This document shows positions 8,064 to 16,307 of a DNA stretch of 64,000 nt, piece after piece (the first letter of the stretch is position 1; each line of letters begins with the position of its first letter). The stretch lies in NCBI GenBank assembly GCA_965601975.1, contig OZ271856.1, positions 124,001 to 188,000 of the forward strand. The letters are read 5' to 3'. The translations under genes were made by a program, and so were the position numbers. The notes beneath the pieces are model-generated. The model worked only from the letters and a program-made list of their open reading frames with translations, made no database searches and was not told the DNA's origin. The DNA is from JANQIO01 sp965601975 (GTDB taxonomy: Bacteria; Pseudomonadota; Gammaproteobacteria; Pseudomonadales; Halieaceae).

Positions 8064-8813
8064 TCAGGACTTGAAGCCGCGGTGCAGCGCGACGATACCA
8101 CCAGTCATGTTGTAGAACTCGCAGCGCACAAAGCCCACGTCTTCCATCAGGTCCTTGAGGGTTTCCTGGTCCGGGTGCATGCGAATGGATTCCGCCAGGT
8201 AGCGGTAGCTGTCGCCGTCGCCGGCCACCAGTTGGCCCAGCATCGGCAGTACATTGAAAGAGTAGGCGTCGTAGGCGCGGTTCAGCAGCTCGCTGCCGGG
8301 CTTGGAAAATTCCAGCACCAGCAGCCGGCCGCCGGGCTTCAGCACCCGCAGCATCTCTGCCAGTGCCTGTTCCTTGTCGGTGACGTTGCGCAGGCCGAAG
8401 GCGATGCTGATGATGTCAAAGTGATCGTCGGGGAAGGGCAGGCTCTCGGCATTGGCCTGCACGTATTCCAGGTTGCCGTGATAGCCCTTGTTGATCAGCT
8501 TGTCGCGGCCGACCCGCAGCATGGACTCGTTGATGTCCGCCAGCACGACCTCGCCCTCGTCGCCGACGATGTCGGAGAACTTCGTGGCAAGGTCGCCGGT
8601 GCCGCCGGCGATGTCCAGTACGCGCTGGCCCGGGCGGGCGGCGCTGACCTCGATGGCAAAGCGCTTCCACACCCGGTGGATGCCGCCGGACATCAAGTCG
8701 TTCATCACGTCGTAGCGCGCGGCCACGGAGTGGAAGACGTCGGCCACCATGCCGGCCTTGTCTGAGGATTCGACTTCTTCGTAGCCGAAATGTGTTTTCT
8801 CGGATTCGCTCAT
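8064..8813 (-). CDS. ubiE: UbiE, demethylmenaquinone/2-methoxy-benzoquinol C-methyltransferase
   Basis: SAM-dependent C-methylation of the quinone ring in ubiquinone (and menaquinone) synthesis. The 249-residue class I methyltransferase has the N-terminal VFHSVAARYDVMNDLMS signature, SAM motif I VLDIAGGTGDLA, the second UbiE signature around IAFGLRNVTDKEQAL, and the conserved C-terminus GGIVALHRGFKS. First gene of ubiEJB. In P. aeruginosa a polyhydroxyalkanoate cluster lies between this operon and the DUF971 gene; it is absent here. Confidence 0.97.
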   Translation of the reverse strand: MSESEKTHFGYEEVESSDKAGMVADVFHSVAARYDVMNDLMSGGIHRVWKRFAIEVSAARPGQRVLDIAGGTGDLATKFSDIVGDEGEVVLADINESMLRVGRDKLINKGYHGNLEYVQANAESLPFPDDHFDIISIAFGLRNVTDKEQALAEMLRVLKPGGRLLVLEFSKPGSELLNRAYDAYSFNVLPMLGQLVAGDGDSYRYLAESIRMHPDQETLKDLMEDVGFVRCEFYNMTGGIVALHRGFKS

Positions 8814-8842
8814 GATCCGTCCCTGTTCGCTGGGATGCCTTT

Positions 8843-8848
8843 ATTGTA
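8843..8848 (-). promoter_or_regulatory. Possible -10 of the ubiEJB operon
   Basis: TACAAT on the minus strand, 30 bases ahead of the ubiE ATG. It matches 5/6 of the sigma-70 -10 box, but no convincing -35 is visible at 16-18 bases, so this is tentative. Confidence 0.3.
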
Positions 8849-8926
8849 GCGCGTTGGGGCCGCCGGCTTCAGTGCTTTCTGAGAAGCGGTGACAGGAACT
8901 GTGACAGCGCTTCGGTCGCTATTTGA

Positions 8927-9301
8927 TCACGGGTCGAAGTGCAGCACCTGCACCTCGGGGTCACGGCTGGCGCCGGCTGCGGCGAGCCGGTCCAGGTAGT
9001 CCTGCCACCAGGCGGCCTGTTTGTCACAGAGCTCGCGCAGGTAATCCCAGCTGAAAATTCCGGAATCGTGACCGTCGTCAAAAATGAGCTGCAGGGCGTA
9101 ATTCCCCACCGGCCTGATGTCGGAAATATTCACATCGATCTTGCCCACCTGCAAAACCTCCTGGCCCGGGCCGTGGCCCTTCACCTCGGCGGAGGGGGAA
9201 TACACGCGCAGGTATTCGCAGGGCAGTCGAAAGCTGGCGTCCGGGTAGCCGAGTTCCAGCTCCTTCGATTTCTGGTGCAGGTGAATCTTGCTCGGCGTCA
9301 T
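8927..9301 (-). CDS. DUF971 / gamma-butyrobetaine hydroxylase N-terminal-like protein
   Basis: Small stand-alone version of the domain found at the N-terminus of gamma-butyrobetaine hydroxylases. It has 124 residues with FRLPCEYLRVYSPSAEV, the VGNYALQLIFDDGHDSGIFSW core and the WDYLRELC helix, matching family length. A homologue sits next to hslU in Pseudomonas. Function is not established; an iron-sulfur or metal-handling role is suggested for relatives. It overlaps the hslU stop by 4 bases (ATGA), so it is the third gene of the hslVU operon. Confidence 0.88.
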   Translation of the reverse strand: MTPSKIHLHQKSKELELGYPDASFRLPCEYLRVYSPSAEVKGHGPGQEVLQVGKIDVNISDIRPVGNYALQLIFDDGHDSGIFSWDYLRELCDKQAAWWQDYLDRLAAAGASRDPEVQVLHFDP

Positions 9302-10620
9302 AAGATAAACCGACTCAGGTCCTCGTCCTTGCTCAGGGCCTCGAGCTGGCTGTCGACGTAGGCGGCGTCCACGAGCAGCTTGCCGTCTTTCAGGCTGGCG
9401 TCGGTAGCCTCGAAGCTGGCATCTTCCAGCAGCCGCTCCATCACCGTGTGCAGGCGGCGGGCGCCGATGTTCTCGGTGCTCTCGTTCACCTGCCAGGCGA
9501 TTTCGGCAACCCGGCGAATGCCGTCGTCGGTGAATTCCAGGCTCAGTCCCTCGGTGCCCAGCAGGGCCTGGTACTGCTCGGTCAGGGAGGCGTTGGGTTC
9601 CCGCAGGATGCGCTCGAAGTCTTCCGGCGACAGGGCGTTCAGTTCCACCCGAATCGGCAGGCGACCCTGTAGCTCGGGGATCAGGTCCGCGGGCTTGGCC
9701 AGGTGGAAGGCGCCGGAGGCCACGAACAGGATGTGGTCGGTCTTGATCATGCCGTACTTGGTGGTGACGGTGCAGCCCTCGATCAGCGGCAGCAGGTCGC
9801 GCTGCACCCCTTCCCGGGACACATCGGCGCCGGCCATCTCGCCGCGCTTGGCCACCTTGTCCAGTTCGTCGATGAACACGATGCCGGTCTGCTCGGCGGC
9901 GCGCAGGGCGCGCTGCTTCAGCTCGTCCTCGTTGACCATCTTCGCCGCTTCCTCGTCGCGCAGGCTCTCTAAGGCGGTCTTGAGAGTCACCTTCTGGGTC
10001 TTCTTGCGCTGGCCACCGAGGTTGGAAAACATGCTCTGCAGCTGGCTGGTCATCTCCTCCATGCCCGGGGGTGCCATGATCTCGACACCCATGGGATTGG
10101 CCGACAGCTCTATTTCGACCTCGCGATCGTCCAGCTCGCCCTCGCGCAGCTTCTTGCGCAGCAGCTGGCGGGTGGAGGAGTCGGAGGGCGCTTCGTCTCC
10201 GCGGGCCGGCGTCAGCAGGATGTCGAGGATGCGCTCCTCGGCGGCTTCCTCGGCGCGGAAGCGGACCTTGTCCATCTCCTGCTCCCGCAGCATTTTCATG
10301 GCCACGTCCACCAGGTCGCGGACGATGGACTCGACGTCGCGGCCCACATAGCCCACCTCGGTGAACTTGGTGGCCTCGACCTTGATAAAGGGCGCATTGG
10401 CGAGCTTCGCCAGGCGCCGGGCGATCTCGGTCTTGCCGACACCGGTGGGGCCGATCATCAGGATGTTCTTGGGGGTGATTTCCGCCTGCAGGTCCTCGTC
10501 CAGCTGCAGCCGGCGCCAGCGGTTGCGCAGGGCATTGGCCACGGCGCGCTTGGCCTGGTCCTGGCCAATGATGTGCCGGTCCAGCTCGTGGACGATTTCG
10601 CGGGGGGTCATATTCGACAC
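9298..10620 (-). CDS. hslU: HslU, ATPase/unfoldase of the HslUV protease
   Basis: AAA+ hexamer that unfolds proteins and feeds them into the HslV peptidase. The 440-residue protein shows Walker A GPTGVGKTEIA, the pore motif in TEVGYVGRDVES, the inserted I-domain (residues about 110-240), Walker B IVFIDELDKVA, sensor/arginine motifs RRLHTVMERLLED, and the C-terminal tail DLSRFIL that docks into HslV. It is three bases after hslV. Confidence 0.98.
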   Translation of the reverse strand: MSNMTPREIVHELDRHIIGQDQAKRAVANALRNRWRRLQLDEDLQAEITPKNILMIGPTGVGKTEIARRLAKLANAPFIKVEATKFTEVGYVGRDVESIVRDLVDVAMKMLREQEMDKVRFRAEEAAEERILDILLTPARGDEAPSDSSTRQLLRKKLREGELDDREVEIELSANPMGVEIMAPPGMEEMTSQLQSMFSNLGGQRKKTQKVTLKTALESLRDEEAAKMVNEDELKQRALRAAEQTGIVFIDELDKVAKRGEMAGADVSREGVQRDLLPLIEGCTVTTKYGMIKTDHILFVASGAFHLAKPADLIPELQGRLPIRVELNALSPEDFERILREPNASLTEQYQALLGTEGLSLEFTDDGIRRVAEIAWQVNESTENIGARRLHTVMERLLEDASFEATDASLKDGKLLVDAAYVDSQLEALSKDEDLSRFIL

Positions 10621-10623
10621 GGG

Positions 10624-11172
10624 TTACTCCTGGCTGCAGTCGAGTTCTTCGATGACGCGGTTGTGGTTGGTGTAGATGCAGATGTCCGCGGCGATGCCAA
10701 GGCCTTTCTCGACGATCTCGCGGGCGCCCAGCTCGGTGCTGTCCAGCAGCGCGCGGGCCGCGGCCTGGGCAAAGGGGCCGCCGGAGCCGATGGCGATCAG
10801 GTTGTCCTCGGGCTCGATGACGTCGCCGTTGCCGGTGATGATCAGCGAAGTCTCCTTGTCGGCCACGGCCAGCAGTGCCTCCAGCCGGCGCAGGGCGCGC
10901 TCGGTGCGCCAGGCCTTGGCCAGTTCGACGGCGGCGCGCACCAGGTGGCCCTGGTGTTTCTCCAGCTGGGCCTCGAACAGTTCGAACAGGGTGAAGGCGT
11001 CGGCGGTGCCGCCGGCGAATCCCGCGAGTACGCGGTCCTTGTAGAGGCGCCGCACCTTGCGGGCGTTCCCCTTCATGACGGTATTCCCCATGGAGACCTG
11101 GCCATCGCCGCCGATGACCACCGAGTCGCCGCGGCGGACCGAGAGTATGGTTGTTCCGTGATACTGTTCCAC
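10624..11172 (-). CDS. hslV: HslV, N-terminal threonine peptidase of HslUV
   Basis: Proteasome-like peptidase forming a double hexamer capped by HslU. The family starts maturely at a Thr-Thr; here a six-residue leader MEQYHG precedes TTILSVRRGDSV, so autocatalytic or peptidase removal is expected. Also seen: GGDGQVSMGNTVMKGNARKVRRL and IAIGSGGPFAQAAA. 182 residues. An AAGGAGGG ribosome-binding site lies just upstream, and a sigma-32-like promoter precedes it. Confidence 0.97.
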   Translation of the reverse strand: MEQYHGTTILSVRRGDSVVIGGDGQVSMGNTVMKGNARKVRRLYKDRVLAGFAGGTADAFTLFELFEAQLEKHQGHLVRAAVELAKAWRTERALRRLEALLAVADKETSLIITGNGDVIEPEDNLIAIGSGGPFAQAAARALLDSTELGAREIVEKGLGIAADICIYTNHNRVIEELDCSQE

Positions 11173-11196
11173 TGAGCCCTCCTTCAGATGAGGAAG

Positions 11197-11225
11197 ATGT
11201 GGGGGTGTGCAGGCCTTAATTCAAG
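11197..11225 (-). promoter_or_regulatory. Sigma-32-type heat-shock promoter of hslVU
   Basis: On the minus strand CTTGAAT (11225-11219) is followed after 14 bases by CCCCACAT (11204-11197). This closely fits the RpoH consensus CTTGAAA-N13-15-CCCCATNT. It lies 25 bases ahead of the hslV start, and hslVU is a classical RpoH target in E. coli. Confidence 0.65.
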
Positions 11226-11234
11226 GTAGCGGAT

Positions 11235-11822
11235 CTAGCCGCTTTTGCCGGGCCGTTTCAGCAGCAGGGTATCGATGCCCTGCTGGGCGGTGAGGCTGCG
11301 GGCGCTCTGCAGCTTCGAGCGGGAGTCGAAGGGACCGATATACACCCGGTACCAGCGGCCGTTGTCGGTGTTCGCTTCCTCCACCGAGGCGTCCAGCCCC
11401 AGCAGCAGCAGCTCCGCCCGGCGCCGGTCCGCGTCTTCCGGCTGCTTGAAGGAGCCCGCCTGTAGCAGGAACTGGTCGGCATCGGGTTCGGCGCTGGCGC
11501 TGGCCATGGCCTCCGGGTCCACCTCGACGTCAATGCGCTGCTCCGGCAGCAGGGTATAGAAGTCGAAGCGCGGCTGGGGGCGCTCCTCGCGGGGTTCTGC
11601 GGCGGCGGTCCGGTCTACCGGGGCCTCTGGCTGCTGGGAGGCCAGCCACAGCAGGCCCGCCAGGAACAGGCCGCAGAGCATGCCCGCCAGGAACCAGGTC
11701 CAGGGCGCAGAGTTCTGCTGTTGCTGGGATTTGCGGCTGGCGCTGGCGGCGGGTTTCTTTCGGGCGCCGCCCCCGCTCTTGGCGCGGGTGCTGCGACCGG
11801 TGCTGGCGAAATCCTTGTTCAC
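11235..11822 (-). CDS. SPOR-domain cell-division protein (FtsN-like)
   Basis: Bitopic inner-membrane protein. The basic, Gln-rich cytoplasmic N-terminus (residues 1-41) is followed by one transmembrane helix (WTWFLAGMLCGLFLAGLLWLA, about 42-62), a Pro/Glu-rich periplasmic linker, and a C-terminal SPOR domain (about 115-190: FLLQAGSFKQPEDADRRRAELLLLG, WYRVYIGPF). SPOR domains bind denuded septal peptidoglycan. It occupies the position of the FtsN-like SPOR gene next to argS and hslV in Pseudomonas, but at 195 residues is short for FtsN. The likely role is septation (inference). Confidence 0.85.
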   Translation of the reverse strand: MNKDFASTGRSTRAKSGGGARKKPAASASRKSQQQQNSAPWTWFLAGMLCGLFLAGLLWLASQQPEAPVDRTAAAEPREERPQPRFDFYTLLPEQRIDVEVDPEAMASASAEPDADQFLLQAGSFKQPEDADRRRAELLLLGLDASVEEANTDNGRWYRVYIGPFDSRSKLQSARSLTAQQGIDTLLLKRPGKSG

Positions 11823-11837
11823 GCGTGTCCCATGATC

Positions 11838-13523
11838 CTACATGCTCTCCGGGGCGCGGACGCCCAGCAGGTCGAGACCGTTGGCAATGACCTGGCGCAC
11901 GGCCGCCGACAGGGCCAGGCGCGCGTCGCGCAGTTCCCGGTCATCCAGCAATACCTTGTGAGCGTTGTACCAGCTGTGGAACTCGCCGGCCAGCTCCCGC
12001 AGGTAATTGGCGATGCTGTGGGGCTCGGCTTTCTCTGCCGCATTGGACACCAGCTCGGGGTATTGGTCCAGGCGCTTGAGAATGGCCCGCTCTTCTTCCT
12101 CCGACAAACGCGCCAGGTGTGCCAGCGCCGCCTGGGGGTCCCAGCTCTCGCCGGCTTCCTCGAGCTTGCGGAATACACTGCAGATCCGGGCGTGGGCGTA
12201 CTGAATGTAGTACACCGGGTTGTCGTTGGACTGGGCCAGGGCCAGGTCGATGTCGAAGGTGAGCTGGGAGCCCGGCGCGCGTGCTGCGAGGAAGTAGCGG
12301 GTGGCGTCCCGGCCCACCTCGTCGATCAAATCGCGCAGGGTGAAGTAGCTGCCGGCCCGCTTGGAGATTTTTACCTCGCTGCCGGCGCGCATCACCGTCA
12401 CCATCTGGTGCAGCACATACTCGGGCCAGCCTTCCGGCACGCCCACGTCCAGGGCCTGCAGGCCCGCGCGCACGCGTGTGACAGTGGAGTGGTGGTCGGC
12501 GCCCTGTACGTCGATAACGCGCTTGAAGCCACGGCGCCACTTGTTGTGGTGGTAGGCGACGTCCGGCAGGAAATAGGTGTAGCCGCCGTCGCTCTTGCGC
12601 ATGACCCGGTCCTTGTCGTCGCCGTAGTTGGTGGTCTTCAACCACAGGGCGCCGTCCTGTTCGAAGGTCTGGTCCCGCTCCAGCAGCACTTTTACCGTGT
12701 CCTCGACTTCGCCGGACTCGTAGACCGAGGATTCCAGGTAGAACACGTCGAAGCTGACGCCGAAGGCCTTCAGGTCCAGGTCCTGCTCGTGGCGCAGGTA
12801 GGCCACGGCGAACTCGCGAATGGCATCCAGGTTCTCCACGTCGCCAGCGGCATCCACGTGCTTGTCTTCCGAGTCGACGTGAGCGCCGGCCAGGTAGTCC
12901 TTCGCCACGTCGGCGATGTACTCGCCGCGGTAGCCGTCTTCCGGCCACTGGTCTGATTCCGGGTCCAGGCCCTTCGCCCGCGCCTGCACCGAACGCGCCA
13001 GGTTGTTGATCTGCTCGCCGGCGTCGTTGTAGTAGAACTCGCGGCTGACCTGCCAGCCGGTGGCGTCAAGCAGCCGGGCGATGCTGTCGCCCAGGGCGGC
13101 CTGGCGGCCGTGGCCGATGTGCAGGGGGCCGGTGGGATTGGCGGAGACAAACTCCACCTGCACGGCGCGGCCATCCCCGGTGTTGCTGCGGCCGAAGGCC
13201 TCGCCCTGCTCCAAAATGGTGTTGATGACCGCGGCGCTGCTGGCATCGGTCAGGAAAAAGTTGATGAAGCCGGGGCCGGCAATCTCGGTTTTCTCTACCT
13301 GCGGTGATTCCGGCAGGGCCTCGCAGATCTTCGCGGCCAGGTCCCGGGGCGGCGCACCGGCGCGCTTCGCCAGGGTCAGGGCGATATTGCTGGCGAGGTC
13401 GCCATGGGCGGGGTCGCGGGTTCGCTCCAGCTGGATATTGGGCTGGATATCGGCCGGCAGGTCGCCGGCATCGGCCAGGTTGCCCAGGGCCTGGGCAATC
13501 AGCTCGCTGAGGTGTTCCTTCAT
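11838..13523 (-). CDS. argS: Arginyl-tRNA synthetase
   Basis: Class I aminoacyl-tRNA synthetase charging tRNA-Arg. The 561-residue length is normal. It has the ArgRS N-terminal additional domain, HIGH motif in NPTGPLHIGHGR, the catalytic core with KISKRAG as the KMSKS equivalent, and a helical DALR anticodon-binding domain ending GLDLLGVRAPESM. It precedes the SPOR gene on the same strand with only 15 bases between. Confidence 0.98.
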   Translation of the reverse strand: MKEHLSELIAQALGNLADAGDLPADIQPNIQLERTRDPAHGDLASNIALTLAKRAGAPPRDLAAKICEALPESPQVEKTEIAGPGFINFFLTDASSAAVINTILEQGEAFGRSNTGDGRAVQVEFVSANPTGPLHIGHGRQAALGDSIARLLDATGWQVSREFYYNDAGEQINNLARSVQARAKGLDPESDQWPEDGYRGEYIADVAKDYLAGAHVDSEDKHVDAAGDVENLDAIREFAVAYLRHEQDLDLKAFGVSFDVFYLESSVYESGEVEDTVKVLLERDQTFEQDGALWLKTTNYGDDKDRVMRKSDGGYTYFLPDVAYHHNKWRRGFKRVIDVQGADHHSTVTRVRAGLQALDVGVPEGWPEYVLHQMVTVMRAGSEVKISKRAGSYFTLRDLIDEVGRDATRYFLAARAPGSQLTFDIDLALAQSNDNPVYYIQYAHARICSVFRKLEEAGESWDPQAALAHLARLSEEEERAILKRLDQYPELVSNAAEKAEPHSIANYLRELAGEFHSWYNAHKVLLDDRELRDARLALSAAVRQVIANGLDLLGVRAPESM

Positions 13524-13581
13524 CTATTGAGTTCGTCGGGATTTTGCGGCGGGCTATTATCCCCGTAACGCCCGGGCATTA

Positions 13582-15756
13582 CTACATCTCAAGGGGATCG
13601 ACATCCACCGACCAGCGAATGCGCTTGCCGGTGGGAGAGGCCTCGCCCAGGGCAACCAGCTGCGCCGCAACCCGCTGCAGGTCTGCGCGGGAGCGGCTCA
13701 GTACCAATAGCTGGGCCCGGTAGCGTCCGCTGCGCCGCTGCATGGGCGCGGGCAGCGGGCCGATCAGGGTGGCGTTGCCGGGGGCGGTATCCCGGCGCAG
13801 GGCGGTGAGGAAATCCTCTGCCATGCGCAGGTTCCGCGCTTCCGCCCGTGCCATCAACAGTTGCCCGAAGGGTGGCAGGCCCAGGGATTTGCGTTCCGCC
13901 AGCAGCAGGTCCGCATAGCGGTCGTACCCTTCCTGCAGCAGGGTGTTCAGCAGGGGATGGTCCGGGTAGTGGGTTTGCAGCATCACCTTGCCCACTTTTC
14001 CGGCACGGCCCGCGCGGCCGGCCACCTGGGTGACCAGCTGGCCCATGCGCTCGGGCCCGCGAAAGTCGGCGCTGAACAGGGCGTTGTCGGTATCCAGCAG
14101 GCCCACCAGGGTCACGCCCGGGAAATGGTGGCCCTTGGTCAGCATCTGGGTGCCCAGCAGGATACAGGGCTGACCCGCCTGTACGGTTTCCATCAGTTCC
14201 GCCATGGCGCCCTGGCGCTGCATGGAATCCCGGTCCACCCGGTACACGGGATAGTCGGGGAACTGCTGCTTGAGCACCGATTCGGTCTGTTCGGTGCCGA
14301 CACCGCGGGGATTCAGCTGCCGGCTCCCGCACTGGGGACACTGGCCGGGCAGCGGCAGGCGCCACTCGCAGTGGTGGCAGCGCAGCTCCCGGGCACCGCG
14401 GTGCAGGGTCATGCGGGCATCGCAGTGGCGGCAGCTGGCGATAAAGCCGCAGTCGTGGCACTGCAGGGTCGGCGCGTAACCGCGCCGGTTCAGGAACAGC
14501 AATACCTGGTTGCCCGCGTCCAGCTGTTCGCCGGTGGCTTCCAGCAGGGCATCGGACAGGCCGCCGCGCAGGGGCAGGCTGCGAATGTCGCGAATACCGA
14601 TTTTCGGCAGCCGTGCCTTGCCGATGCGCTCGGTCAGCAGCAGGTGCTTGTAGCGACCGCTGGCGGCATTGTGCAGTGTTTCCAGGCTGGGGGTGGCGCT
14701 GCCCAGGACCACCGGCAGTTTCTCGAGCTGGCCGCGTTTTACCGCCAGGTCACGGGCGGAATAGCGGAAGCCGTCCTGCTGTTTGAAGGAGGCGTCGTGC
14801 TCCTCGTCCACCACGATCAGTCCCGGGTTGGCGAGGCTCGTGAATATCGCCGAGCGGGTGCCCACCACGATATGGGCACGGCCGGAGCGTGCAGATTCCC
14901 AGGCGGCCTCGCGGGCGCCGTCGGCGAGGCCCGAATGCAGCAGGGCGATTTCGGCGTCGAAACGCTGGGCCAGCCGCTGGGCGATCTGCGGCGTCAGGCC
15001 GATTTCCGGTACCAGCACCAGGGCCTGTTTGCCGCGGGCCAGGGTGCGCTCGATCAGCCGCAGGTAGACTTCAGTCTTGCCGCTGCCGGTGACGCCGTGC
15101 AGCAGGCAGGTTTCGAATGTTTCCCCCACGGCATCCACTGCCGCCTGTTGTTCCGCCGACAGGGGCGGGCCCGGCTGCCAGGAGGCCTGTGTGGTTTCCA
15201 GCGGCGTCGGCACTTCCTCGACCAGGCCTTTGTCCCGCAGGGCCCGGCGGGCGTCCGTTCGGTGTCCGCGTTCGGTCAGGTCATCCCAGCGCAGCCAGGG
15301 GTTCTGCTGCAGTTCCGCCAGTAGTGCCGCCTGTTTGGGAGCCCGGGGCAGGGCGCCCGCGGGCAGGCCCCGGCCCGCGTTCGTCAGCTGCCAGCAGGTG
15401 TCGGTGCTGCGAATGCCGCCGCCCTGGCGCAGGTTGGTAGGGAGCGCGGCGCTCAGGACCTCGCCCTCGGCATGTCGATAGTATTCCGCGGCCCAGCGGC
15501 ACAGTTTGACCACGGAGGGGCTGATCAGGGGGGTCGGGTCCAGAACCTCCAGGGCAGGTTTCAGCTTGTCTTCGGGTACGTCGGTGTCTTCCGACGCCTC
15601 GATGAAGATGCCGCAGACCTGCCGGCTGCCGAAGGGGACTTTTATCCGGCAGCCGGGCCGCAGTGCGGCAACGGTATCCGGGTCGCTGTTCTCCGGGGGC
15701 AGGTAGTCGAACAGGCGCCTCAGGGGCGAGGCGATGGCGAGGCGGAGAAACGGCAT
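13582..15756 (-). CDS. priA: Primosomal helicase PriA
   Basis: 3'-5' superfamily 2 helicase that restarts stalled replication forks and loads DnaB. 724 residues: an N-terminal DNA-binding domain recognising the fork 3' end, Walker A GVTGSGKTEVYLRL, the DEEHD box, GSATPS, FLNRRGYAP, then two zinc-binding Cys clusters (CHDCGFIASCRHC and CHHCEW...CPQCG), and QVAGRAGRAG. Divergent from rpmE, a neighbour pairing also known in E. coli and Pseudomonas. Confidence 0.98.
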   Translation of the reverse strand: MPFLRLAIASPLRRLFDYLPPENSDPDTVAALRPGCRIKVPFGSRQVCGIFIEASEDTDVPEDKLKPALEVLDPTPLISPSVVKLCRWAAEYYRHAEGEVLSAALPTNLRQGGGIRSTDTCWQLTNAGRGLPAGALPRAPKQAALLAELQQNPWLRWDDLTERGHRTDARRALRDKGLVEEVPTPLETTQASWQPGPPLSAEQQAAVDAVGETFETCLLHGVTGSGKTEVYLRLIERTLARGKQALVLVPEIGLTPQIAQRLAQRFDAEIALLHSGLADGAREAAWESARSGRAHIVVGTRSAIFTSLANPGLIVVDEEHDASFKQQDGFRYSARDLAVKRGQLEKLPVVLGSATPSLETLHNAASGRYKHLLLTERIGKARLPKIGIRDIRSLPLRGGLSDALLEATGEQLDAGNQVLLFLNRRGYAPTLQCHDCGFIASCRHCDARMTLHRGARELRCHHCEWRLPLPGQCPQCGSRQLNPRGVGTEQTESVLKQQFPDYPVYRVDRDSMQRQGAMAELMETVQAGQPCILLGTQMLTKGHHFPGVTLVGLLDTDNALFSADFRGPERMGQLVTQVAGRAGRAGKVGKVMLQTHYPDHPLLNTLLQEGYDRYADLLLAERKSLGLPPFGQLLMARAEARNLRMAEDFLTALRRDTAPGNATLIGPLPAPMQRRSGRYRAQLLVLSRSRADLQRVAAQLVALGEASPTGKRIRWSVDVDPLEM

Positions 15757-15845
15757 GGCGCAGAGTGTAGCAAAGCCTTGCCCAACCCCCTGCGGAAGAC
15801 CCCTGAAAGCCCCGTGGGACGCTGGAAAGCGGCGGATTTATTCCC

Positions 15846-15873
15846 TTGCGTATCCGCCCCGGTCTGTTACTAT
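15846..15873 (+). promoter_or_regulatory. rpmE promoter
   Basis: TTGCGT (15846-15851), a 16-base spacer, then TACTAT (15868-15873). This gives a leader of about 95 bases to the rpmE ATG. Confidence 0.5.
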
Positions 15874-15975
15874 GCGCGCCTATTTTTTGGCCGGCGGGTG
15901 TCGGCCGACTCCGGAAACAAGACGCGGTGCCCGGCGAGAGATCGGGTGGCGGCGTCGCCAGCTTAGGAGCTAACC

Positions 15976-16191
15976 ATGAAAGCAGAGATTCATCCCAAGT
16001 ACGAGGAGATCAACGCGACCTGCAGCTGCGGCAACGTGATCAAGACTCGTTCGACCCTGTGTGAAGACATCCATATCGATGTCTGCTCACAGTGCCATCC
16101 GTTCTTTACCGGCAAGCAGAAGATCGTCGACAGTGGCGGTCGCGTCGATCGCTTCAAGAAGCGTTTCGGCAACCGCGGCACCAAGCGCTAA
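15976..16191 (+). CDS. rpmE: Ribosomal protein bL31, zinc-binding (C+) form
   Basis: Component of the large ribosomal subunit at the inter-subunit bridge near the 5S RNA. 71 residues; starts MKAEIHPKYEEINATCSCGN and keeps C16, C18, C37 and C40, the zinc-binding set. This is therefore the zinc form replaced under zinc starvation, not the C- paralogue. AGGAG lies 6 bases before the ATG. It has its own promoter and a strong terminator, so it is monocistronic. Confidence 0.98.
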   Translation: MKAEIHPKYEEINATCSCGNVIKTRSTLCEDIHIDVCSQCHPFFTGKQKIVDSGGRVDRFKKRFGNRGTKR

Positions 16192-16231
16192 GCCAACGCA
16201 GCGACACGCATGCGGTAAGAATGTGAACAAG

Positions 16232-16267
16232 AAAGCGCCGACTCCTGGGAGTGCGGCGCTTTTTTTT
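16232..16267 (+). terminator. Rho-independent terminator of rpmE
   Basis: The stem AAGCGCCG-ACTCC with its inverted partner GGAGT-GCGGCGCTT (16233-16261 region) is followed by an unbroken run of eight T, about 40 bases after the rpmE stop. Confidence 0.9.
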
Positions 16268-16307
16268 ACCCTGACTTTTCCCCAACCAGCACACGCCAGG
16301 CCAGAAC